From Helianthus annuus (Eukaryota; Streptophyta; Magnoliopsida; Asterales; Asteraceae): 64,000 nt of DNA. The DNA lies in assembly GCF_002127325.2 (NCBI RefSeq), contig NC_035449.2:145837946-145901945 (forward strand). Reading direction: 5' to 3'. Under the pieces are notes generated by a model, which made no database searches, was not told where the DNA came from, and was given only the letters and a program-made list of their open reading frames with translations. Shown in pieces: positions 32,206 through 43,932 of this stretch. The position numbers were made by a program, and so were the translations under genes. The stretch's first letter is position 1. Every line of letters begins with the position of its first letter.

Positions 32206-32208
32206 ACC

Positions 32209-35200
32209 TGTCACACCCCTATTTTCCACGTGTCCCCGGTGGGCCCGGTGGGGGTTCCGTGACGTAGTTGATATCGTTATAGTCAACAATACAAAATATA
32301 AATGCACAGCGAAAGCAAAAGAAACATTTATTTCAACCAAATAAATTGTAATATCAAGTATCACAAGTAGTCGAAATAGATCCACAGGCGGATCAAAACA
32401 AAGAGGAGACTTTTATTCAACAGACTTCATGCATCCTAAGCTTGCGAGACTTTTATTGATGCTAAGGAGTGGCCAGCCTATTACGCGTAGTACCTACATT
32501 TAGCCTTTTTGGAAAATACGTCAGTTTACACCGGTAAATAAAATTTAACTGACTCATTTTGAAAAGGTTTAAAATTTATTTGAATGCCCGCGGCACAAAA
32601 CTTTTTATAACTTGGGATAATTATTTGCTTATAATCTTGTAAAAGAATTGCATGTTTGTTATGCGTTCAGTTATCCGGGTCGTGCCGGGTTAAAGATTAA
32701 CAGACACACCACTTAGTATAATTCTGCCGCGAGACTTCTCTCGTACCGACGATTATACTTTATTGAATTGAATGCACTACTGGTGTACGCCTACACCCGT
32801 GTGCTAAGGTCGTGGCCATTCTATGAATGATGCCAAGGATATCCGGGACATGGTCATTAAACCCCCAAAGGCGTTAAACAAACAAAACGACATTTTTAAA
32901 CGGGTCATTTTGACCACACTTAACCACCGACCGGTTAAGGTCAATTACCCGACCAAGCGGTATTTTATATACCGTACCCCAAGCCCGTATAGGGAAAATA
33001 AGTCAAAAGTATTTACCTGAGCAAAGTATAAATCAAATACAGCAAGTGCACGTAGCTTTTACTAGGCTCCTATATCTGGAATGAAGGTTTTAAATAACCT
33101 ATTAGAATCCTAACGGGTCCTTTAATTTAGCCTAAGCTTAGACCGGTTAGTTTTAAATGAAGATTACGTTTTAAACGAACGATAAGGCGAAGACCGTTTT
33201 AGAATGTGGTTTTGACCCAACAAGCTTGCATACTTGTTTAATATGGGTAACTTAATCACATTCTGGATTTTGAGACCGAAATGATATGGTTTGACCCGTT
33301 TCGGCTAAAATGGGTAAACTAGTTACATAAGCCGATCCGAATGCGTAAAGTGCGTAACGAGTGACCATATGAATCATATACTAGTTTCCTAAGTTAATAT
33401 TCCTTAAAACATGTTGTGATATCAGAATGGTACCTTCCATTATGCCCCAAATGGTTTTAAATACAAACAATGCTTATAAGGGCATTTTGGTCATTTTAAA
33501 GGGTGTAAAAGAGTTTAAATAATAACCTGGGTTACAGGTCTGATTAAATCAGTAAATATACTCATTTTATTAACTCATGACAGTAGGGTATCAAATATAT
33601 GTGAAATTTATTACTTATAACCATACTATGCTCCGTAGGGGCATTTTGGTAATTTCACATAGGCCTAAAAGGTCAAAAACTGAAATTCTGAGTTTAAAAT
33701 ATTTGCCTACTGTTAAGATATAAAATTTTACTGAATACAATCAGTAGGTATCATCCCCATATGTTTAAAAAGGTTTTATTACATACTATGCGTTAAAAAC
33801 GCTTAAAAAGGCGATTTGGAGACATTTCCGGGTTTGGTAAAGAAAGCTGATATTTTTAAAATTCCAAAAGGCTCAAAATACTTTATTTAACATATTAGAT
33901 CAGTAGAAAAAGGTTTGGGGTTAATAGGATTAATAAAACTCAATTTATAGCCCAAAAGGGCAAAACCGGCATTAACCGAATTAAGCTTAGAACACTAAGT
34001 TATGCTCAGCCTAAAATTGAATAAAAATCTTTAAAAATCCCAAAATATTATTTTATATCGGTAGGTATAAAGTTTTGTATAAAAATTTGGGTTTAGATAG
34101 GCTATATGCGATTTACGTCATTTAATTACTAAAGAAGCTTCTAATTACGCTAATGAGCATAACTCTTAATCTGCACCTCAAACTGATCTCAAATTTTAGG
34201 TGCAAGTTTATAAATCAGTAGCTAAGGTTTTTACCCTTTTACATTTTCAAAAATCATATTTTAAGGTCATTTGGGCATAATGGTCAACATATAAGCAATT
34301 AACGGAAACATGCATGTGAATAGGATTTCTAATGAACCAAGTTGCATAATCTCAGAGAGTTATACTAACATGTAAATAGGTCCAAAAGAAGCTCTAAGGC
34401 AATCGTAAACTTGGCTTAAACGGGTCAGAACTGAAAGTCAAAGCATAAGTCAAACTATGCGACTTTCGGTTCCAAACCGAGCCTATACTGAAAATTGTCG
34501 AGTTGAACATGCTTAGACATGTTCTTATATCAATTACCAAGTTATATTAATGATCAAACAGGTTGCATGTATCCTACATTGCTAATTATGTATTAATTTG
34601 CAAATAAACATTCTGTTGACTTTTTAAAGTAAGCTTTGACTCGACAATTAACATAGTTAGAGTGGGAATCTGGAAATACCCTTTTAAGGGTTTGTTACCC
34701 ACATAATTACCTACTTAAAAGTACTTTTAATTCAAGATTTGACTGAGTAATTATTGACTAATCTCAAAGTCAAACCTTAATTACGAAGGTTTGACTTTTA
34801 GTTAATTAACTAAGCTAAAACGAATTAAGAAGGGTTAAGGACACCTACAAGAGTCCTAATTATGCTTAGGGATCACTAAGAAGGTTGCTTGCTGTCCAGA
34901 GAGCTCCAGAGAGTAAGTTGTAAACTTTGAAAGTGAATGCACAAAATGGTCACAACTTAGAGCTCCTTATATATTGATTCTAATCTCACAAGATGATGCC
35001 AAGCAATCCTACTGATGATATGGGATCATTATAGGTGCCCCCTATGCATGAAATACCATTGGGGCAGCCCCTTGTATGTAAAACAAGAGATTGAAGTCGG
35101 TTAACAGCCTTAACAGGCACCTGTCCACGTTTTCTGTTACTGGCACACTCACGCGGGCCGCGTAAGCCCATAAGGGGCTCTTACGCGGGCCGCCTGGCCT

Positions 35201-35809
35201 GTCAGAACCAGCCAAACAAGTTTAAACTTTGCACTTTTGGTCCCTGGTCCTTTATAACGTGGTTTTAAGTCCTATTTTTGCTATTTCAGCCCTCTAACTT
35301 GATTTTTAAGGGCTTTAGGACTTTTACCAACTTAGTTAAGTCCCTTGTTAACTTTGTGAACACCCGAAAGACCTTGAATTTCAATGTTGACGCTTTTAAC
35401 CCCTCGTACACGAATTTGATCATAACTTTCTCATACGATAACGAAACTTCGTGAAATTTTTACCACATATTCTAGTGAGTATAATTTACCGTTACAAAGC
35501 TTCGGGTCTACTAAAAGGTCACTCAGAGGGATACTTTGCACATGTTGACACATTTAGCCCTTGTAGTTTATAATTTCTCACTTTCTTTCATATTTAGCTT
35601 CGTATGATCCATGATTTATTCGTTTGAAGTTATAAACATCTTGTAGGGCTATTTTTAAATATAATTCTCCATCATTGACACTTTGGACCCTTATATTCAC
35701 ATAGTTTCCCCGTTTGTCAACATTAGTCCCTCTAAAGTATTCTTACACACGTTCAGAGCTTATGACACGTGTTCATACATTATTGGACATAAATTTTCAA
35801 GGTGTTACA
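32209..35809 (-). repeat. G1 5' LTR (3,601 bp)
   Basis: Intact copy from TGTCACACCCC to GGTGTTACA. A minus-strand TATA-like box lies at about 34966-34975. A GC-rich inverted repeat at 35148-35195 has a short duplicated segment absent from the left LTR. The ORF-like stretches inside it are not supported. Confidence 0.97.
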
Positions 35810-35814
35810 CATAT
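35810..35814. repeat. G1 target-site duplication, right copy
   Basis: CATAT, matching 11182-11186. Confidence 0.88.
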
Positions 35815-37189
35815 ACTAAACAACACCATTTTAACAAGATTTCATCATATGAAAGCTGTTTATGATTTATGTGTATGTCTTTTAATGTTCTAGTGATTCT
35901 CAATATAATATGTCTTTTAACCAAGCAAAATAGAAGTAAACAAGGATCAAGAGGGTCTTACTACTAGCTTCAAGCTAGGGAAGAAACAAGTGTGAAGATG
36001 GAGTGGATAAAAGCAAACGGGTGAGGTCCTTCAAGATCCAAGACCACCAAACCTTCTAACCTTGCATCTTACACCTTGTGTGGAGCTTGGAATGGATAGA
36101 TGGATGGTCGAAAATGGTGATGGTGGTGGTGTTAACTTCGGCCGAGAGCAAGAGGGCAAGGGAGAGAGGGGTGAAGTGTTGAGTATTTTGGTGATTATGA
36201 TCCTCTAAGCCTTCTTATAAACAACTAAACCTTTTAACCAAAGGATCTTGTGTCTTGAAAGTACATTACAAATCTTACAACAATCTTTGTGATTCCAAGG
36301 AATATCATAAGTAATCTTGTGAGATCTTTGGAGGTGGGGCCATACTTGGGCCGTAAATTATAAAGGGGAGGGGGTTAATTGTAAGTTTTGATGGTAAGTA
36401 GGTAATTAGTGGAAGTTAAGGGTAAAAGTCTAGTGTTTTAAGTGTAGGATGTATTATGTAGTGTGTTAAGGTGTTCGGGGACCATAACTAGCCAAGAAAT
36501 AATAAAACAATGCTTTTAGCAATATTTTGGTGTTCCGGGTAATGTCTGGTTGTTTGGTTAGACACCGGTTCGTTAAAGTGCTAAATTGTACCGTTTAGTG
36601 TCCTTTATGTCCCCTTTTGTGACACTTTTAATTCCCGACACTTAGGAAGGTATTCTGGACCATTTAGTCATGTTTTTGCATGGTAAAATTTTGTTACAAT
36701 GCTGAATTTTTGCTGAAATATATGAAATTCAGCATTTAAAATGTGCTTCGGGTGCCTTTTAGTGCGTATTTTAGCTTCCGGGAAGTCTATATGTTAACCC
36801 TTGTATGTACTCTTGGGTTTTAACGTATTCTTGACGTTGGACCTACACCTAGGCCCCAATTCTATTGTTTGACTTCTTTCTGCAGAATTGTTGACACAAT
36901 GTGTCTTACCGGTGGGTTTACTAGTATTTCTGACGCAACGCTATTCATTAATGCACAAAGCAATATTTTGTAGTATAAAAACGTGCATGAATTCACTTGT
37001 ATAGTATGTAATCAGACAATGTTGACATTTAAGCACATAATTGCAGTTATCAAGTATTAATTAAATTTGTACGGAAATTACCGGTTTGGTGCCAGTTGTC
37101 ACATTACTACTAGCACAATGGCTAGGGTAGAAAACTAGAAGATGATGATGAAGAAAAGAGAGTGGATAAAAGCTCTAGATCCTACCCCC

Positions 37190-37190
<1 letters not shown>
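35815..37190 (-). repeat. Old LTR-like relic(s), noncoding
   Basis: No ORF. On the minus strand a sequence beginning TGACAACTGGCACC (ending at 37100 on plus) runs to a TATA-like TTTATAAGAAGG (about 36212-36223) and on to about 35950. This is LTR-like in layout. A 55-65 bp segment with TACTACTAGC...CTAGGG...GAGTGGATAAAAGC occurs at 35958-36014 and, imperfectly, at 37105-37169, as if two related copies lie in tandem. Family unknown. Confidence 0.4.

Positions 37191-37221
<31 letters not shown>
37189..37221. repeat. (TC)n(TA)n simple repeat
   Basis: A CT run followed by a TA run. The sequence after it (TATAGGCATGGGTT...) resembles a MITE-type end. Confidence 0.9.
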
Positions 37222-37222
<1 letters not shown>

Positions 37223-37294
37223 GGCATGGGTTAAAATGAGAACCACCTTGAGTTGTGATAACCATGAGAACTAGGCCATCCAAAAGGTTTTTCC
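37222..37294. mobile_element. MITE-like end, separated from its other half by G2
   Basis: GGCATGGGTTAAAATGAGAACC... follows a TA run. The mirror-image end, ...GAACCTAATCC then a TA run, lies at 58976-59005 on the far side of G2. If G2 is removed the two flanks join at GATGG. Class unknown. Confidence 0.4.
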
Positions 37295-39712
37295 GATGGC
37301 GAAAACATCGGGGCGCGGCACTGAGCGAAACAGATTGTCCAGAGGAATCTTTAACAACTATTAATTATAATATATTTAAAGTTCATGTCCCATACCATCA
37401 ACATATAAAATAAACAGTTATTACAGACATTGTTCTCAAAGACAAATAAACCATTCCAATAATTCAGATATTATTTAGTTTGTTTCTAGACTCCCCTAGC
37501 TTGATTCCACAAAAGCAAGGCATAGCATAGCATCCTAAACACCTGTCGCATACGTTAAAATAGAGTCAATACACATGGTGTAAAGGTGAGCATATAAGTT
37601 TAATAACATATAGTAGCGAAAATGATTTACGCATAACCAGCATGTAACACATAGAAATGTGAAGCAAGTAAGCTATCAACAATGGCATATGCACAGACAT
37701 GACTACGAATTGTAGAATGCGCAACACATTATCACCACTGTGACCCTGTGAAGTAAAACCCTTAACAACCCATGTCCACGACAGGTGCTGACTCCAAACT
37801 ATAGTACTATCGTTGCTAAGGTGTCAGCAACAATCAGTGTGTAAACATAACGTATAAGCATTCATTGAATAACACGTATAACATGCAAGAGCGGTTAGCG
37901 TATAAAAACTGTTTGCGTTGTGTGTTGATGTGATTTGATATAGGTAACGTATGTTAACACCCAAAAGTGTGTTAAGCAAAAAAGGATCGAGTATACTCAC
38001 AGAGCGTGTTTAGTAAATAAACACAATCTTGGATTAAAGGGAGTGCTTGGGGATTAGCCTGATCAGAGAACGTTAGTGTAAGCGTTGTACAACGTGTTAA
38101 ACAGTGTGTCGAAGAGGTGAGTGATGGATGGTGGTTCGGTCGGATGACCGTCTGGACGGAAGGTCATCCGGACGGATGACCGTCTGGACGGATGGTCATC
38201 CGGACGGATGACCATTCAGTCGGTTGGTCATTCGACTGGTAAGTGGGTTTGTGAAATGTTTGAACTTTTGAAGTTTTCGTTGTAGTATAAATAAAGTTAT
38301 TCGATCTGATGGTCATCCGGACGGATGACCGTTCGATCGGATGGCCATTCGATTGAATGCTGATATCCTTTGAAGTTTTGAAAATTGTTCAAGTGTTGAA
38401 GCTTACCTATCTCTTGGTCGAATAGCTGTTTGATCGGATGGTCGTCCGATCGGATGGCTATTCGATCGAGCAACTGTTTCGTTTGAAAAACTTGTATAAT
38501 CAGTTAAGTTAAAAGTTTTGCGGTTTAACGGAAACGGCGTGACGACGTGTCAAACAACGGAAATCTCATCAATTCCCACTCATCCGATCGGACAGGAATC
38601 ACCCCGTTCGACCAGACTCAGCTGTTCTTGACGGAGTTTCATGTTCAACCCGTGAATCGGTCGTCTCTTTGATAGAAATCCGTTCTCAGACCGGCACTTC
38701 ACTAGAGAACGAGTAGAAGGCCTGAACGAGTCTGGATTCCATCGATTTTCGAGTAAAAGTGATGAATGTTGAAGAAAAGTTTGAAACAGTTTAAAAATGT
38801 TTAGATCTAGTTGAAATCAGTGTAAAAATGTGTAGAAATCCGTTAGATCCGAACCGTTCTTGATGAGATGAGGTCACACTTTAGTGTTCATGAGAACCCA
38901 TGGTGACGTCACCCTAGAACAGGCCCGAATCAGAAGATTTCACGGTGAAAATGTGAGATTTTATGGAGAAGATGATGAGAAAGTGTGTAATGAAGATAGA
39001 AGTACAAGATTTAGGATAAAAACTTACAAGAATCGCGAGAAATCGAGAGAAAATAGCCTGAGAGTGCGTGGGTCGGACGGAGCTGTCACATCAATGAACA
39101 GTTGATGTGACAGGTGGGGTATTTATAGGTGAGATGGAAAAAATGCGGTGGTGGTTTAAGTGGGTCGGACGACTGTTCGATCAGATGGCCATTGGGCGGG
39201 TTAGTTTTCCAACTTTCATTTCATGCGTTGAGCGTTGCGTTGTGTTTAAGCGAGTGGTGAGTAAGCGATGCGATAGTCTTAAACAATAGTTACACAAATA
39301 ACACAACTCCTAAAATGCATAAAAGTAAACCTTAATTTCGAGTTCGGGATGAGATTGCGTTGCGATAGAGTTGCGATTGCGTTTGCGAATAACATCCCAA
39401 AATACATTTAAGGCACACACAAGTAAGCACATAATAACACACACACATAGAACAATACCAATAACTGGATTTCGAGTTTGCGATGCGATAGCGATGTGAT
39501 TAGCATTTAGTAGATTAACGTTTAGTTGCGTTTATCGCATTGTTACTTCACATAATGATACATCGTATATATAAAATAGCGTTAACCAAAGTATCGATTA
39601 TCAAATTGCGATAGTACAAGACAATAATTAAGCCTGAAATGTCATATCTGAATAACAACCTGACTTTGACTTTGACTTGTACTTTGACTTTCTAAAAAGT
39701 CGGGTTGTTACA
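37295..39712 (-). repeat. G2 3' LTR, terminus deleted
   Basis: Aligns with 52803 onward: GATGGCGAAAACATCGGGG corresponds to GATGGCGGAAACATCGGGG. It ends GGGTTGTTACA at 39712. The expected TGTCACACCCCAAGT start is missing. It carries GGTCATCCG / CGGATGACC dyad arrays (38140-38220, 38300-38350, 38425-38465) and a minus-strand TATA box at about 39120-39129. Confidence 0.9.
39120..39129 (-). promoter_or_regulatory. G2 LTR TATA box
   Basis: The minus strand reads CCTATAAATA. The equivalent in the right LTR is at about 58128-58137 (CCTATAAATG). Confidence 0.55.
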
Positions 39713-39745
39713 GCCTCGCCTACTTTAGGGAATTTCGTCCCGAAA

Positions 39746-40589
39746 TTAAGGCGCAGGCGTAACGAAGAGCTGTGGATACTTAGCCTTCATATCACTTTCG
39801 AGTTCCCAGGTGAACTCGGCGCCGCGTTTGCCTTCCCAGCGAACCTTCACTATAGGAATGCATGAGCGTCGATGTTTCTTGGTCTCTCGGTCCATGATCT
39901 CGACTAGCTTTTCCACGAAGTGTAATGTTTCGTCCACTTGTAGATCCTCAAGAGGAACATGTAAATTCTGCTCGGCTAGACACTTTTTGAGGTTCGAAAC
40001 GTGGAAAGTCGGATGTACATTGCTGAGTTCCTCCGGTAATTCGAGTCTGTAGGCCACTTTGCCAATTCTTTCAGAATCTTAAAGGGTCCAACATATCGAG
40101 GCGCGAGCTTTCCTTTCTTGCCGAATCGGATCACCCCCTTCCAAGGTGAAACCTTTAGGAGTACGTGATCACCAACGTCAAATTCAAGGGGCTTGCGGCG
40201 TTTATCGGCGTAACTCTTTTGACGACTCCGCGCTTTCAAGAGATTGTCTCGTATCTGGAGGATCTTGCCAGTCGTCTCTTGTAATAACTCAGGACCGGTA
40301 ATTTGCGCGTCTCCGATCTCGTGCCATATAATAGGCAATCGACATTTTCTTCCATATATTGCCTCAAATGGTGCATTTGAATGCTAGAGTGATAACTGTT
40401 GTTGTACGAGAATTCGACTAAAGGTAAATGCGAATCCCAATTACCACCAAAATCTATAACACACGAGCGAAGCATGTCTTCAAGGGTGCGAATCGTGCAT
40501 TCAGTCTGACTGTCGGTCTGGGGATGGAAAGCGGTACTGAGATTAAGAGTAGTACCAAGAGCAGATTGAAACGTTTCCCAAAGGCAAGA
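39746..40589 (-). pseudogene. pol: G2 integrase C-terminal part and chromodomain-like tail
   Basis: Three frames are needed, so at least two frameshifts. The first part reads [55 protein letters not shown]; the second [51 protein letters not shown]. The third reads [23 protein letters not shown], then the chromodomain-like VKVRWEGKRGAEFTWEL and ends QLFVTPAP. The domain would bind chromatin marks to steer integration. The coding sequence meets foreign DNA at 40589/40590, in the block normally preceding LWETF. Confidence 0.88.
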
Positions 40590-41659
40590 TATAACAACCC
40601 TTCTAAAATAATTATAACGTCCCAATACGGCCTAAAATACACCCCGTATATGTAAAATGGCCCTAAAATACCTTTATTTTTGCAAAAATTAAATAAAAAC
40701 GAAATTTAATGGTTCGTCGTGGGGCGCGACAGATACCCCGTGGGCCGTCACGGGGCGCGACAGCCTTGCTACGAGGCCGCACCCTGAGCTGCCTCGTGGC
40801 AGCCTCGGGTCGAACCTATGCGTGTGCCCGGACAAGCCTAGGCCTTACACCCCTAGCTCACTGGGCGCGTAAGAGCAGCCCTTGGCTTTCGCGGGGCGCG
40901 AGAGATCGTCGATCAGACCCTATAAATAGCTTCCATCGGCCTTCAGTCCAATTCGCTCAAAATTTTCTCTATCTCTCTCAATTCTGAAGTAATAAAATTA
41001 TAACCGGGTATTATACCCACTAAAATAGTGAAGCCCTGCCTCGATGTAAGTATCATAACCCCCGGTTACGTATTAGATATGCTGCCCGATTGATCTAGGG
41101 CTCCGTAACGGCTGTCGAGGCTCTGCCCGATTGATCTAGGGCTCCTAATGTAAATTAGGTTACTATACTAACACGTGTGCATTATTTATTTAACTAGATT
41201 ATAACCAGGAAATCACAAAGGAAAAACCTGAAGTACCAATGTGAGTAATCTCTTTTTTATAAAAATGTTTTTACAAAACCTTAATTATTTTAAATTATAA
41301 TTAGCAGTGATTGAGTCTTTGTAATTCTTCAATTACTGCCGGTATGTTGGGGTTTTGTATACAAAATGTGGAACACGTTACCATTGGACAACGAGATAGC
41401 CAATGAGTAATATGACCCACCAGTCAAGATTGACAATACTGAATGAGTAATTGTGTAGATATAAACATTGCAATCGCTCTCAATACTGTAAAACGATAAA
41501 ACTCTTCTTGATTAAATTGGGATTCACTCGCCAGTATTTCTTGCTGATAAAATATTTTTAAACGCGTTTCAGGTTCAAATGGCGATCGCCATCTGACCCG
41601 TATGTCCCATTTATCCTTTCTACCATTCTTGCATACAACGCATTTGCATAAATATATTC

Positions 41660-41664
<5 letters not shown>
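40590..41664 (+). repeat. Truncated LTR-like sequence of an unidentified element
   Basis: Starts TATAACAACCC, probably a mutated TGTAACAACCC LTR terminus, exactly where the G2 integrase breaks. A plus-strand TATA box (CCTATAAATAGC) lies at about 40919-40930. GC-rich direct/inverted GGGGCGCGACAG segments occur at 40716-40765, and a duplicated CTGCCCGATTGATCTAGGG occurs at about 41082 and 41123. No right end is visible before the TA run, so it seems truncated. No coding sequence. Confidence 0.5.

Positions 41665-41712
<48 letters not shown>
41665..41712. repeat. (TA)n microsatellite
   Basis: An almost pure TA dinucleotide run of about 45 bases. It may mark the junction between the truncated LTR and the G3 leader. 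Confidence 0.95.
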
Positions 41713-41715
<3 letters not shown>

Positions 41716-41810
41716 GTTTAAACATAATTTGGATCATATCACTTAAGGAATATTTACTTGTTCGGTCTGTAATTACTTACACATTCGAATATTTTCATTC
41801 TTATCATTCA

Positions 41811-42150
41811 TTACGTTTCGAACCCGCTACGCGGTTCCTAACCTGTGATTCATGCTTTCATTCCTTTCATGTTTCGAATCCGCTCATGGATTCTAACATA
41901 TCATTCATGCTTTCAATTCTTTCATGTTTCGAACCAGTCTCGCGGATTCTAACATATCATTCATGCTTTCAATTCTTTCATGTTTCGAATCCGTCTCGTG
42001 GATTCTAACATATCATTCATGCTTTCAATTCTTTCATGTTTCGAATCTGTCTCGCGGATTCTAACATATCATTCATGCTTTCAATTCTTTCATGTTTCGA
42101 ATCCGTCTCGCGGATTCTAACATATCATTCGTACTTTCATTCCTGAAAGT
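41811..42150 (-). repeat. 56-bp tandem repeat with internal dyad, about six units
   Basis: GTTTCG cores at 41815, 41871, 41926, 41982, 42038 and 42094 give a 55-56 bp period. Units contain GAATCCG-TCTCG-CGGATTC or a close variant, a 7-bp hairpin. The first unit is the most diverged and the central ones nearly identical. Confidence 0.93.
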
Positions 42151-42581
42151 CTTACATTTCTCTTCACCCTCACGTCCACCTACTACCTAATTCTAATGGA
42201 CATACCGGTAGCAATTATCACGGGCTCACGAACATCATAAGGTTCTTGTGTACTGGCCAGGTACACAATCCACGTACTAGTTCCGTGTCTTCGTGTAATC
42301 GCCACCTTATATCCAAAGAATTAAGTTTCGGCATGTGTAATATTTCCAAAACTTCATTACCATTCTTATTATTCTATTTCATTTAAAATTTTCCTTTTAC
42401 TTGATAGGTTTTACCATTACATGCACCCATATGTTAAATCTACGTACCTCGGTCAATATATCATATTACATACCTTGGTGCTGGCGCTAGACCGCATTCA
42501 CAGATCATCCTTTCCAAGCAATCATACTTACCTTACACATAACATACTGTTAGTTATCTTCAAATACATACTTAAGCACAT

Positions 42582-42590
42582 ACTTACCTT
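42582..42590 (-). promoter_or_regulatory. Candidate splice donor in the G3 leader
   Basis: The minus strand reads AAGGTAAGT, a full match to the plant 5' splice consensus, about 115 bases downstream of the PBS. The matching acceptor would lie in the truncated part. Confidence 0.35.
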
Positions 42591-42704
42591 GGCATCTACC
42601 CTTAGATCTTGATCGAGTCTTGGATTGTACGGGTCCTTGTCACAAGAGCACACAGGTTTGAGTTCAAGCATTTACCTCCTCATACTTGATTTCTCTCAAA
42701 CCAG

Positions 42705-42717
42705 GGCTCTGATACCA
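42705..42717 (-). other. G3 primer-binding site, initiator tRNA-Met
   Basis: The minus strand reads TGGTATCAGAGCC, three bases inside the LTR end at 42721. Confidence 0.92.
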
Positions 42718-43446
42718 ACTTGTTACACCCTAACACGCTTTAACTGAAAAGACGCAGCGGAAAATACGTACCATAAAATTTCTTTCATTATGAACGTCTT
42801 AACTTACTTGAAGTTCATTTTAAGGTGACACATTTACAATGAATACATCAATCGAACTCATTTATGAAATAGTAACATAAACAATGTTTGCTAAATTAGT
42901 TATTCAAACATTCCCGTAAAATCTAACTTGTGACTCGGTCTTCGATCTCCACTCCTCAGTGATCCTCCGTGGCTCGTACAACCTACACTTACCATACAAA
43001 TTCAAACGTTAGTACACATTATGAACGTAACAAGATTCATACACTTTTACTTTCTATTCCGTTATTCCTTTGCACTTAGGCATTTCCGTCTGAGTATCCA
43101 CTCCCCAGTGAGACTTCAACATTGTACCTGCATTATTCTTCATTCTCAAGGTACACTGTTATTAGCATCAATACTCAATTGTATTGAAAACATATGAGCA
43201 TACGTACTTACCTACTGGCATACGGTTATACATGCATACTGGCATCCACATATATACGTTCACACCTACACGCGTATGCACCTTCACACTTAAATACATA
43301 ATACTTATGCCCATGCATATATACTCGCATACGCACCTACACCATTACCTACATATATACCTACCTACATACATATCTACATACTTACACCCATACTTAA
43401 AACGAAACATAACTATACACGTGCATACATTCACTAGTGAAATCTA

Positions 43447-43638
43447 TACATACATACATACATACATACATACATACATACATACATACATACATACATA
43501 CATACATACATACATACATACATACATACATACATACATACATACATACATACATACATACATACATACATACATACATACATACATACATACATACATA
43601 CATACATACATACATACATACATACATACATACATACA
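43447..43638. repeat. (CATA)n microsatellite, about 48 units
   Basis: About 192 bp of essentially uninterrupted tetranucleotide repeat. All the long HTYI and MYVC frames here are artefacts of it. Confidence 0.98.
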
Positions 43639-43894
43639 CACGTACTTAATTCATTACCCCGCATACTCGCTTACATACCCCGTTCTTATTCGCACATCTT
43701 AAACGCTTTCAAAATATCTATCGGGTATGTTTCGGATCTTAAAAATGAGTTTTATACTCATCCGTAACTTACCAAGCCATTTGGTAGGGTTAAGGAACAT
43801 TATAAAAACTTAATGAGGCTTGGAATGGGTTCATGGGGTCCGAATTCGAAGAAAAACGAAGAAATTACATAAACAATACTTTTACACCTGACCT

Positions 43895-43932
43895 CCACCG
43901 TAAGCTACGGTGGCTACCGTAGCTTACGGTGG
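43895..43932. repeat. Perfect inverted repeat, 17-bp arms, 4-base loop
   Basis: The arm CCACCGTAAGCTACGGT is followed by GGCT and the exact reverse complement. Further copies of CCGTAGCTTACGG occur at about 43940-43950 and 43998-44012. Confidence 0.95.

Larger units (their letters stand above)
11187..35809 (-). mobile_element. G1: Ty3/Gypsy chromovirus (Tekay-like), split by E3
   Basis: LTRs run from TGTCACACCCC to GGTGTTACA on the plus strand. The left LTR is 11187-12388 plus 22777-25159, and the right LTR is 32209-35809. TSD CATAT occurs at 11182-11186 and 35810-35814. The element reads leftward: PBS at 32193-32205, an extra proline-rich ORF, gag-pol, a chromodomain-like C-terminus, and a polypurine tract at 25160-25172. 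Gag-pol has stops and frameshifts, so the copy is dead. By-eye comparison of the first 1.2 kb of the LTRs gives about 3 percent divergence. The 7.05-kb internal region and chromodomain-like tail fit the Tekay clade; the clade call is inference. Confidence 0.93.

Noticed and set aside
38884..39289. Two plus-strand frames of 60-73 codons in the G2 LTR
   Set aside because: They lie within LTR sequence repeated at 57900-58360 and run against the element's transcription direction.
40709..40987. 92-codon Arg/Gly/Leu-rich plus frame
   Set aside because: Falls in the GC-rich inverted-repeat part of an LTR-like sequence; composition explained by GGGGCGCGACAG repeats.
42634..42650. CAAGA after TGTCA as a possible right end and TSD for the LTR starting at 40590 (left CAAGA at 40585-40589)
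   Set aside because: The sequence before it does not mirror the LTR start, and what follows is the G3 leader rather than G2 integrase; judged a chance 5-mer match.
43184..43702. Long open frames rich in HTYI or MYVC on both strands
   Set aside because: Produced by the CATA microsatellite; any frame of a 4-bp repeat without a stop stays open. No independent coding signal.
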